From assembly GCA_024233285.1 (NCBI GenBank), contig JACKPU010000004.1, forward strand, positions 234,355-298,354: 64,000 nt of DNA, written 5' to 3'. The notes below the pieces were generated by a model. The model had not been told where the DNA came from. It did not search any database and worked only from the letters and a program-made list of their open reading frames with translations. The number at the start of each line of letters is the position of its first letter. Position 1 is the first letter of the stretch. Origin of the DNA: Opitutaceae bacterium. Its GTDB lineage: Bacteria; Verrucomicrobiota; Verrucomicrobiia; Opitutales; Opitutaceae. This document shows, piece by piece, positions 51,932 to 59,487 of the stretch. The position numbers and the translations under genes are program-made.

Positions 51932-52471
51932 TCAGCGACGGGAATTGGTCGTCGTGGTGACCGGCATTTGCGCCAGGGTGCTGGCTTCGGCACGCTTCAC
52001 CATGAGTTCGGTCTTGCGCTGGATTTCGAGCTCCGCGGTGCGCTTGTCGATGCGGGCCTGTTCGACGCGTTTGGCCATGGCGAGCACTTCCGCGTTCAGG
52101 GCCTCCTTGGTCTTGCGCAAGGTATCAAGCTGGATTTCGAGAGCGGCGATCTCCTTGGCATACTTGTCTGCCTCGGCGTTGTAGGCATCGGTTGCTTCTT
52201 GGATTTCCTTGCCCTCGGCTTCCCACTTGGCGACGCGTTCGGCTTCCTTGGCGGCTGCTTCGGCTTCGCGCTCAGCGGCGCGCTTGGCAGCGTCGAGACG
52301 GGCCTTTTCTTCAATGGCAGCGCGACGTGCCTCATCGGCTTGGCGGTCCTTTTCGATCTGCGCCTGGCGTTCGGCTTCGCGAATTTCCAGCTCCTTGGCT
52401 TGGGAGAAATAGAAGAAGGTAAAAACCGCCAGCATGATAGCGGGAGCGATAATGTAGAGCCACTTTTTCAT
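51932..52471 (-). CDS. membrane-anchored coiled-coil protein A of the TonB cluster
   Basis: Product of 179 aa: an N-terminal transmembrane helix (MKKWLYIIAPAIMLAVFTFF) and a body that is almost one charged coiled coil rich in Glu/Ala/Lys (EKARLDAAKRAAEREAEAAA). It has the same length and layout as the preceding gene, so the two are probably duplicates. Lies at the end of the ExbB-ExbD-TonB operon. A role as periplasmic linker or scaffold of the energy-transducing complex is inference. Confidence 0.7.
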   Translation of the reverse strand: MKKWLYIIAPAIMLAVFTFFYFSQAKELEIREAERQAQIEKDRQADEARRAAIEEKARLDAAKRAAEREAEAAAKEAERVAKWEAEGKEIQEATDAYNAEADKYAKEIAALEIQLDTLRKTKEALNAEVLAMAKRVEQARIDKRTAELEIQRKTELMVKRAEASTLAQMPVTTTTNSRR

Positions 52472-52494
52472 GGTGTAATGGGCTGGTGGTTAGA

Positions 52495-53034
52495 TCAGGA
52501 GTTCTTTTTGGCGGCGGCGGCTTCGGCCTCGGCCTTGGCGCGGGCGGCTTCAGCTGCAGCGATCTTTTGGATGACTTGCGTCAAGGCGCTTTGATTGGAC
52601 TCGGCCTTGGCGACGTATTGACGCAGGAAGGCTTCTTCACCGATGAGGAATTGTTTCCGCTCGTCGAGCTTTGCGACTGCCTCAGTCTCTTTCTTCACGT
52701 CTTCCGTGACGAGTTCAAGTTGGCGTTTGAGCTTTTGCCGTTCACGGTCTGCCTTGTCGCGGGCTTCCTTGGCGGCTTGGCGCTCTTCACGTTCCTTTTG
52801 GCGTTTGGCTTCCCGCTCTTCGCGTTCTTTGCGTTGTTCCGCCTGCTTTTCCAAAGCAAGTTCGATGGCGCGTTGGCGGTCGCGGGCTTCTTTCTCGCGC
52901 TTTTCAACCAAGGCTTGGCGATCAGCCTCAGCCTGGGCGACCTTGGCGGCTTCGTATTCTTTGTTGTAGTTCCACCAGTAGCCGATGAACAGGAGCAGGG
53001 CCAAGGCGGGGAAGATAACGTAGACTTTCTTCAT
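52495..53034 (-). CDS. membrane-anchored coiled-coil protein B of the TonB cluster
   Basis: Product of 179 aa with N-terminal helix KVYVIFPALALLLFIGYWW and a highly charged coiled coil (EREEREAKRQKEREERQAAK) followed by a second helical segment. Partner of the neighbouring 179-aa gene. In sequence low complexity prevents family assignment; TolA-like proteins have similar composition but lack the Exb-linked order seen here. Confidence 0.7.
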   Translation of the reverse strand: MKKVYVIFPALALLLFIGYWWNYNKEYEAAKVAQAEADRQALVEKREKEARDRQRAIELALEKQAEQRKEREEREAKRQKEREERQAAKEARDKADRERQKLKRQLELVTEDVKKETEAVAKLDERKQFLIGEEAFLRQYVAKAESNQSALTQVIQKIAAAEAARAKAEAEAAAAKKNS

Positions 53035-53061
53035 AAATTCCGGGGTGGTTGATGGTATGAA

Positions 53062-54480
53062 TTATTCCTTAACACCGGCTTCCAAGGCGGCCTGACGGTC
53101 CTTGATAGCCTCTTGAATGGCCTGACGCAGTCGGGGGAGTTGCGGGTCTTCCTCGTCTTGAAGATCGGCCGCTGTATTGATCGACTCCAAGGCCTCCTCA
53201 TACTTCTGCAATTCGTAGCAGATGTAGGCTTTGAAGTAGTAAACGGCTCCAGGTTTATCCAAGCTGCCCTTGGCTAGGGCGCTGTTGAGGTAGCGATAAG
53301 CCTCCTCACTGTTGTTCAAGGAGTAGTAGATCTGGGCGATTTGATTGTCGAGTTGACCTGACTTGGGGAAGGCCTTGGTGGCTTCCTTGAGCACCTCGAT
53401 GGCTTTGAACTCCTGATTGATCTGGAGGAAGGAGTAGGCGAGAAGTTCCCACTTTTTGATATCGGCTTCAATGGCACCGCTGCGCAATCCACTGTGGAGC
53501 AGATCAGTGGCTTTACCATATTGACCGATGTTGAAATAGATGCCGACGAGATTGTAATTGTCCTTGGGCGTATTCATGAAGCCCAAAGCCTGGGCACGCT
53601 CAATGGTGACGATGGCCCGCAGATTGTAGTCGTAGACTTCATCTGGATTGCTGGCCTCCGCCGCGAGATTGGAGTAGGTGCCAAAGAGCTGCATCCAGTA
53701 GCTGCTCTTGGAGGGATACTGCTTGACCAGCAATTCGAGCAATTCGGCAACCTGTGCGAGTTTGCCTTCTTGTTGATAGCTGGCGAGCAGGATGACGTAA
53801 AAGGTCTCTTTGGGGAAAAGTTCAGACTGTAACGCTTCTTGGGCGGCAGCCTGGGCCTTTTTCAACAGCTCCATATCGATGTTCTGAGGGTCTTGAACCG
53901 CACGGTTGTAGAGCAGTTGGACATAGAACATCTGCCCCTCAGCGTTTGGAGAATTCTGCCCCTTCAGCCAGATTTCGATGTAGTTGGTGGCCTTGTCGAA
54001 GTAGTTCTTCTGGAGGGAGGGGGTCTTGCTGCTGGCGCCTTCTTGGTAGTAAATTTGAGCGAGGTAGTAAAGGCGCTCGAGTTGGCTCTTGGCATCGAAA
54101 AACTTGTAGTTTTCGCCCAAGATGTAGGCCTTTTCCATGGGCTCGATGACCTTGGCGTATTCTCCTTCCTGCAGGTATATCTTCGAGAGAATGTCATTGG
54201 CCAGCGCCTGATCATAGCTATTGGGCGCGGCGTAGCGCAGAATACCCTGCATCAGGTTGATGGCGCCGTTCCAATTTTTGGCATCGACCAACGGTTGCAG
54301 TTTTTGGAGGTCGCTGGATGTGCGCTCGGAGGGCTGATTGGAGCCGGAAGCTTCCTGCGCTGAGCTGATGCTGGCCGGGGCCAGTCCCAACAGCACGGCG
54401 AGGACAATGTGCCGGAAACGTAAGGTGGAGAGGGAAGTGGGCATTTGGGTAGGACCGTTCACCGTGGTAGGCTTAGTCAT
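53062..54480 (-). CDS. TPR-repeat protein of the TonB cluster
   Basis: Product of 472 aa (or 460 from Met13). A signal peptide follows (RFRHIVLAVLLGLAPASISSAQ), then at least six to eight TPR-like helix pairs (for example LLDAKNWNGAINLMQGILRY-type LVDAKNWNGAI, NYKFFDAKSQLERLYYLAQI, VYYFKAYICYELQKYEEALE). A periplasmic scaffold is likely. Its start ATG overlaps the TonB stop by 8 bp, linking it functionally to the TonB complex. This TPR plus TonB plus ExbB/ExbD arrangement is known from several outer-membrane uptake clusters. Confidence 0.75.
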   Translation of the reverse strand: MTKPTTVNGPTQMPTSLSTLRFRHIVLAVLLGLAPASISSAQEASGSNQPSERTSSDLQKLQPLVDAKNWNGAINLMQGILRYAAPNSYDQALANDILSKIYLQEGEYAKVIEPMEKAYILGENYKFFDAKSQLERLYYLAQIYYQEGASSKTPSLQKNYFDKATNYIEIWLKGQNSPNAEGQMFYVQLLYNRAVQDPQNIDMELLKKAQAAAQEALQSELFPKETFYVILLASYQQEGKLAQVAELLELLVKQYPSKSSYWMQLFGTYSNLAAEASNPDEVYDYNLRAIVTIERAQALGFMNTPKDNYNLVGIYFNIGQYGKATDLLHSGLRSGAIEADIKKWELLAYSFLQINQEFKAIEVLKEATKAFPKSGQLDNQIAQIYYSLNNSEEAYRYLNSALAKGSLDKPGAVYYFKAYICYELQKYEEALESINTAADLQDEEDPQLPRLRQAIQEAIKDRQAALEAGVKE

Positions 54481-55123
54481 CGTTCAGTGTGAACACGATG
54501 GGGACTTGCATGCGGGTGTTGACTGCGCGGCCGCCTTTGCGGCCGGGGCGGAACGTCCACTTGCTTACGGCTTGGACGGCGGCCTGTTCAAAGTCGCGCT
54601 GGGTGGAACGCACGGCGAAGGCATTGCGGACATTGCCGTTAGCATCGACGATGAATTCTACCACGACTTCACCATTGATACCGGCGCGGCGCATTTCGAA
54701 AGGATACTGCGGTTTGGCGCGGAATTTCGGAATGGGTTGCTGGTCGAGGTTGCGAATGTCGAAGACCTCAATGCCTTTGCCGAGGCCAGTTTGCCGGGCG
54801 GTCGGGATTGAGACGACACCAGTAACCGGTTTCATGTTTTCCGGCGGCGGGGGTTGAATAGGCTGAACGAAGGAATCAACGGTCACCAATTGGGGGACAT
54901 CGGTCTGCATTGGGGGGGCAAAGTCGATTTGCTCCGCGGGTTCGTCAGACAGATCGACTTCCTCGGGTTCGATTTCAAGTTCCGGCATCTCCATCAGCTC
55001 GATGGTCGGTGGAGGTTCCGGTGGGGGAGGCGGGGCCGCGTCCTCTGGCAGAAAGGAACTGCCCCAAATCCCTCCGTGAATCAGAAGGGAGGCGATAATG
55101 CCGATGATTAAATCCCTGCGCAT
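54473..55123 (-). CDS. TonB-family energy transducer
   Basis: Product of 216 aa: N-terminal transmembrane anchor (LIIGIIASLLIHGGIWGSSFL), proline-rich span (residues 30-110) and C-terminal TonB domain YPFEMRRAGINGEVVVEFIV ... VQAVSKWTFRPGRKGGRAVN. It couples the ExbB/ExbD proton motor to outer-membrane transporters. ExbB and two ExbD genes lie immediately upstream in the same direction. Confidence 0.92.
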   Translation of the reverse strand: MRRDLIIGIIASLLIHGGIWGSSFLPEDAAPPPPPEPPPTIELMEMPELEIEPEEVDLSDEPAEQIDFAPPMQTDVPQLVTVDSFVQPIQPPPPENMKPVTGVVSIPTARQTGLGKGIEVFDIRNLDQQPIPKFRAKPQYPFEMRRAGINGEVVVEFIVDANGNVRNAFAVRSTQRDFEQAAVQAVSKWTFRPGRKGGRAVNTRMQVPIVFTLNDD

Positions 55124-55149
55124 GTTTTGAGAGAGGTTTCGTGGTTGAT

Positions 55150-55593
55150 TTATCTGCCGGTAGTGCGGACTCGGGTCTCAACGGAGACCTTGTTAATGTC
55201 AGCCAGCCGAACCTCATCCAATACGCGGATGGCCAAACTGAACTTGGCGCGGTCATCGGTGGTGATCAGCACGCGAGGGTCAGGAGTATTGGCTTTGTAG
55301 TTCTGCAAACGTGGGCGAACATCGCTGATGTCGATAAGTTCGGTGTTTTTGCGGAAAGTCCAATAGCAGTTGCCGAATTCCGAGACCTGAAGGGTCACGG
55401 TGTCGTCTTCCTGATTGGTGGAGGGTGAAGGCGGAGCTGCTTTGGGCAGTTCAACCGGCAGTGACTCGATTTTGTCGAGGGAGAGGGTGAAGAGGATAAA
55501 GGTAGCGAGCAGGAAGAAGATAACGTCGATCAGGGGGATGATCTCGATACGTGCCTGCTTCGGCTTCCCTGGTGAACTGTTTTGCCCGGTCAT
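55150..55593 (-). CDS. ExbD-like biopolymer transport protein (second copy)
   Basis: Product of 147 aa. The membrane helix carries the conserved Asp motif IEIIPLIDVIFFLLATFILF, whose Asp takes part in proton flow. A periplasmic domain follows (VTLQVSEFGNCYWTFRKNTE). A paralogue of the upstream 142-aa gene, sharing the entire helix segment nearly identically. Confidence 0.9.
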   Translation of the reverse strand: MTGQNSSPGKPKQARIEIIPLIDVIFFLLATFILFTLSLDKIESLPVELPKAAPPSPSTNQEDDTVTLQVSEFGNCYWTFRKNTELIDISDVRPRLQNYKANTPDPRVLITTDDRAKFSLAIRVLDEVRLADINKVSVETRVRTTGR

Positions 55594-55629
55594 GTTTGTG
55601 GGTGATTAGCGAGATGCGACAGGGCGCAA

Positions 55630-56058
55630 TTATCCGTTGGAGTTGGGTTTGGCGATGCGGGTCTCGATAAGGACCTGCTGGACGCCGGCCTTGCGCACTT
55701 CGTCAAACACGTAAACCGCTTGGCTGAAAAACGCGTTTTCGTCGCCGTTGATGAGCACCTTGGGATTGGCCTCGGATGCGACGTAAGTCTGCAAGCGGAC
55801 CAAGAACTCGTCCAAAGTCACGGGATCCTTGTCCCATGCGAGAGTGCCTTCTTCCGTGACGGTAACCGTTACGGAGTTGCTGGGATCGCGTGGCACTCCC
55901 GTTTCAGATCGGGGCAAGGACACGCGCAGACCGCCGGGCGTATTCAGCGAAAGGGTGAAGAGAATGAAGGTGGCGAGCAGGAAGAAGATAACGTCAATGA
56001 GAGGAATAATCTCAATACGCGCCTTCTTGGGACCACCACCTTGGCTGCCACCAGTCAT
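55630..56058 (-). CDS. ExbD-like biopolymer transport protein (first copy)
   Basis: Product of 142 aa, N-terminus GGGPKKARIEIIPLIDVIFF with the same Asp-bearing helix as the next copy, and a periplasmic domain (VTVTEEGTLAWDKDPVTLDE). Together the two copies could form a heteromeric ExbD pair in one motor. Follows exbB by 30 bp. Confidence 0.9.
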   Translation of the reverse strand: MTGGSQGGGPKKARIEIIPLIDVIFFLLATFILFTLSLNTPGGLRVSLPRSETGVPRDPSNSVTVTVTEEGTLAWDKDPVTLDEFLVRLQTYVASEANPKVLINGDENAFFSQAVYVFDEVRKAGVQQVLIETRIAKPNSNG

Positions 56059-56088
56059 GTTATTTGGGTTTGAATATTAGCTAACCGC

Positions 56089-56748
56089 TTAGCGGGCAGC
56101 GGTTTCGTGCTTGTGCAGAATCATCTCGAGTGCGGTCGAAGCATCGGCCAACTCATGCTTGGCCTGCTCGGCGCGAGTGTTGAGATAATTGAAGGGGAGC
56201 ATCGAAGTGATGGCGACGGCAAGACCCATGGCCACGGCGATAAGCGCTTCACCCACACCACCGGTGATCTGGCCGGCATTGGCCGCGATGTCACCCTCGC
56301 CGAGGGCGCCGAACACGCGCATCATACCGGTAACCGTGCCCAACAGACCCAAGAGCTGAACGATCGGAATGACCGTGTCGAGGGTGGGGAGGCCTTGCTG
56401 GAAGCGGGCGAGCTCACGGTTGGAGGCGCGCACCAAAGCGTTCGCGAAGGAGGTGCTGCGATGCTCCAGGGCGTAGGTCAGCACGCGAGCCACATAGTCA
56501 GTGCTCTTCTTGCCGACGGCAATGGCACCATCGATATCGCCTTTTTCGGCCTTATCGAGAATCATCTCGACCGCTTCTTCCTCTCGGTTGCTGTTCTCAC
56601 GAACAATAAACACGATACGTTCGACAATGACCGTGACCGCGATGAACGAGGTCAACAGAATGGGCCACATGATAGGGCCGCCGTGGATGAAAAGTTCCAT
56701 CACGGTCATGTTCATCAAAAACGCCATGGGCATGAGTTGGGTAATCAT
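56089..56748 (-). CDS. ExbB/MotA/TolQ-like proton channel protein
   Basis: Product of 219 aa with three membrane segments: about residues 25-50 (GGPIMWPILLTSFIAVTVIV), 120-150 (LGLLGTVTGMMRVFGALG) and 165-190 (GEALIAVAMGLAVAITSMLP), where the Thr/Ser residues line the proton path. First gene of the leftward ExbB-ExbD-ExbD-TonB-TPR-coiled-coil cluster. The start could also be Met8 or Met12. Confidence 0.92.
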   Translation of the reverse strand: MITQLMPMAFLMNMTVMELFIHGGPIMWPILLTSFIAVTVIVERIVFIVRENSNREEEAVEMILDKAEKGDIDGAIAVGKKSTDYVARVLTYALEHRSTSFANALVRASNRELARFQQGLPTLDTVIPIVQLLGLLGTVTGMMRVFGALGEGDIAANAGQITGGVGEALIAVAMGLAVAITSMLPFNYLNTRAEQAKHELADASTALEMILHKHETAAR

Positions 56749-57037
56749 AAGTATTACGGGTGGTTTGGATTAGAGGTGATCTGGAAAGGTAGGAGCAAAA
56801 TCTACGCCGCTCAGAACAGGAAAGGCAATTTTTTTGGCTGCTGCTGTGAGCCGCCGTTATTGTCACCATTCGAGGCTTTCGACATGGTTAAACGAATAAC
56901 GTTCAATGTTTGGTGGTAATGGGAGAAAGTCATTCTGTCGGAGGACAGCTGATAGGATGAGGGGCGAAATACGTTGGATGCCATTTGTGGTGTCAACCTC
57001 CATCGCTCAAAAAAGACGAGGTTTTGACCAAGTGCAT

Positions 57038-57111
57038 TGGCTGCCCGGCTAGGACTCGAACCTAGACAGAACGAGTCAGAGTCGTTCGTGCTACCATTAC
57101 ACCACCAGGCA
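57038..57111 (-). tRNA. tRNA-Gln (CTG)
   Basis: Acceptor TGCCTGG with CCGGGCA, anticodon arm AACGA-CTCTGAC-TCGTT giving CTG, T-arm GGTTCGAGTCC, CCA encoded. First of three leftward tRNAs ahead of rpmI. Confidence 0.93.
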
Positions 57112-57191
57112 GTGGATGCGCCGAGCGCTGCAAATATTACCGACACACTGCCATGCGGGGCATGGGAGAGAGCCGGTTCGGTAGTTCTGGG

Positions 57192-57266
57192 TGGAGCCGG
57201 CGATGGGATTCGAACCCGCAACCGCCTGTTTACAAAACAGGTGCTCTACCGTTGAGCTACGCCGGC
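57192..57266 (-). tRNA. tRNA-Thr (TGT)
   Basis: Acceptor GCCGGCG with CGCCGGC, anticodon arm CCTGT-TTTGTAA-ACAGG giving TGT, T-arm GGTTCGAATCC, CCA encoded. Confidence 0.95.
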
Positions 57267-57334
57267 GAAAGGGTGCAGCACTGGCAAATTGTAAATTGTA
57301 AAGAACGTAACGTCGCCCAAACCCGTGACAAGCG

Positions 57335-57409
<75 letters not shown>

Positions 57410-57643
57410 AAAACGGAACGGCGAAAAACTCATACTCGCTCCGACCTTGTCAACTGTCATTTGCGGCTCGTTGGCTGGTTTTTGTCTAGTCATTAAAATC
57501 GCGATGCCGTCATGTTCGTGGTTCTAATCGCGTGTCGTTGGATTGAGGGCAGCTGGGCTACGCGGAATCTGTTATCTGCATTTCCACCCAAGAATTCACT
57601 TTACATGCCGAAGGCGGATCTGTGTTTTGGACCGCTCATTCCC

Positions 57644-57838
57644 ATGCAAAAGACCAAAAAGTCCGTTGCCAAGCGCTTCAAACTTACCGCCAAAGGTAAG
57701 CTGTTGCACCGTTCGCCGGGGACTCGGCACCTCGCTGCCACCAAGTCCTCCAAGCAAAAGCGTCGTCTGGGCCGAGCCAAGACTCTGTCCAACACGCATG
57801 CGGTGCCGCTCAAGCGTTGCCTGCCTCACGGCCTGTAA
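57644..57838 (+). CDS. rpmI: 50S ribosomal protein L35
   Basis: Product of 64 aa from ATG 57644 (MQKTKKSVAKRFKLTAKGKL). The L35 signature KSVAKRFKLTAKGKLLHRSPG is clear. The frame is open further upstream, but L35 is about 65 aa. Begins the rpmI-rplT pair; infC is not visible upstream, where tRNAs lie instead. Confidence 0.95.
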   Translation: MQKTKKSVAKRFKLTAKGKLLHRSPGTRHLAATKSSKQKRRLGRAKTLSNTHAVPLKRCLPHGL

Positions 57839-57926
57839 CCTGAACTGACGCGCAATCCAAAACTTCGCCAGGCGGGTGAATCCTTAAGCCGACCCGCCGG
57901 CGACCAAATCAAAAGAAAGATATAAC

Positions 57927-58304
57927 ATGGCTCGTGCAACCAACTCCCCCGCGTCGCGTAAGCGCCGCAAGAAAGTGCTGAAATACGCCAAAGGCTATTT
58001 CGGCAACAAATCGAAGCTCTTTCGCTATGCGAAGGAAGCCGTCCAACACGCCTGGCAGCATGCCTACATCGCCCGGCGCAAGAAGAAGGGCGACATGCGG
58101 TCGCTCTGGATCGTGCGTCTGAACGCCGCCTGCCGTAACGCCGGCATCAGCTACAACCGCTTCATGGAAGGCCTCAAAGCCGCCAACATCACGCTCGACC
58201 GCAAGGTTCTTTCGAATCTGGCGATCGAAGACGAGGTGGCGTTTAAGAGCCTGGTCAAACAAGCCCAGGACGCGTTGAAGGCCAAGGCCGCCAGCAAGGC
58301 CTGA
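57927..58304 (+). CDS. rplT: 50S ribosomal protein L20
   Basis: Product of 125 aa: MARATNSPASRKRRKKVLKY, AKGYFGNKSKLFRYAKEAVQ, NAACRNAGISYNRFMEGLKA. Binds 23S rRNA early in assembly and may autoregulate the rpmI-rplT unit. Starts 88 bp after rpmI. Confidence 0.97.
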   Translation: MARATNSPASRKRRKKVLKYAKGYFGNKSKLFRYAKEAVQHAWQHAYIARRKKKGDMRSLWIVRLNAACRNAGISYNRFMEGLKAANITLDRKVLSNLAIEDEVAFKSLVKQAQDALKAKAASKA

Positions 58305-58359
58305 TTTCCTCTCACGCGAGCCGGGTTCAAGGCTCGCCTCCCTGACTCAGAGTATTTCG

Positions 58360-58399
58360 GAGGACGGGCCTCGACCGAGGCACCGTCCTCTTTCATTTT
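58360..58399 (+). terminator. terminator or attenuator between rplT and pheS
   Basis: GAGGACGG (58360-58367) pairs with CCGTCCTC (58383-58390) with an inner hairpin CCTCG/CGAGG, followed by TTTCATTTT. It lies 45 bp before pheS, where bacterial pheST operons often have attenuators; no leader peptide is evident. Confidence 0.7.
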
Positions 58400-58434
58400 A
58401 GCCTTTTACCCTCAGCTTTAATCAAGCACAGCCC

Positions 58435-59478
58435 ATGCAAGAGATTCTGGAACAAATCGTGGCCAAGGCCCGCACCGAGTTTGCGACACTGGCCGGTCGG
58501 GCGGAGTTTGAATCCGCCAAGGCGCGTTATGTTGGTCCCAACGGCGAGCTCACCGCCCAGATGAAAATGATGGGCGGCGTGCCCAAGGAGGAGCGGCCCG
58601 TCGTGGGCAAGCTCATCAATCAGGCCAAAGTCGAGCTGCAGCAGCTGCTCGACTCGGCCATGGCGCGCATCGAAGCGGCCGAATTGCAGGCGAGTCTCGG
58701 TCCCGCGATTGATCCCACGCTGCCGTCACCCGATGCGGGGCCGGGCACCTATCATCCGCTGACCCTCGTGCGAGAAGAACTCACCCGCATCCTGCGCAAG
58801 GTCGGATTCACCGTGGCCGATGGTCCCGAGGTCGAGACGGAATATTACTGCTTTGATGCTTTGAACACGCCCGCCGATCATCCCGCGCGCGACGCGCAGG
58901 ACACTTTCTATCTGCCGAAGGATGCCCGGTTCGGCAATGTGGCCAAGAAAACCGCCCAAGAGCGCTATTTGCTGCGCACACACACCTCGTCGGTGCAAAT
59001 CCGCACCATGCTTAAGGGCGAGCCGCCGATTCGGATTGTCTCGCCGGGCCGCGTTTATCGCCGTGATACGACGGACGCAACCCACTCGGCTAATTTCCAA
59101 CAGCTTGAGTGCCTTTACGTGGACCGGAACGTCACCGTGCGAGACCTGAAGGCATTGCTCGATTACCTGTTCGAATCGTTGCTCGGCAAGGATACCAAGA
59201 CGCGTTTTCGTCCGCACTACTTCGGTTATACCGAACCCAGTTTTGAAGTGGACCTCAGTGCCAGACACCTTCCGAAAGTGAACAAGGAGTGGATCGAGAT
59301 CGGCGGCTGCGGAATGGTTGATCCCACGGTCTTCGCCGATGTCGGTTACGATCCCGAGGTGTGGAGCGGCTATGCCTTCGGTATGGGAATCGAGCGCCTC
59401 GCGATGCTGCTCTACGGCATCGATGACATCCGCTACTTCTACCAGAACGACCTGCGTTTCCTGAAACAATTTGCCTGA
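58435..59478 (+). CDS. pheS: phenylalanyl-tRNA synthetase alpha subunit
   Basis: Product of 347 aa. An N-terminal coiled coil (about 1-90) leads to the class II core: motif 2 RIVSPGRVYRRDTTDATHSA, motif 3 GYAFGMGIERLAML, and HPARDAQDTFYL. Charges tRNA-Phe as an alpha2beta2 tetramer with PheT, which follows 9 bp later. Confidence 0.97.
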   Translation: MQEILEQIVAKARTEFATLAGRAEFESAKARYVGPNGELTAQMKMMGGVPKEERPVVGKLINQAKVELQQLLDSAMARIEAAELQASLGPAIDPTLPSPDAGPGTYHPLTLVREELTRILRKVGFTVADGPEVETEYYCFDALNTPADHPARDAQDTFYLPKDARFGNVAKKTAQERYLLRTHTSSVQIRTMLKGEPPIRIVSPGRVYRRDTTDATHSANFQQLECLYVDRNVTVRDLKALLDYLFESLLGKDTKTRFRPHYFGYTEPSFEVDLSARHLPKVNKEWIEIGGCGMVDPTVFADVGYDPEVWSGYAFGMGIERLAMLLYGIDDIRYFYQNDLRFLKQFA

Positions 59479-59487
59479 GATCGACGC

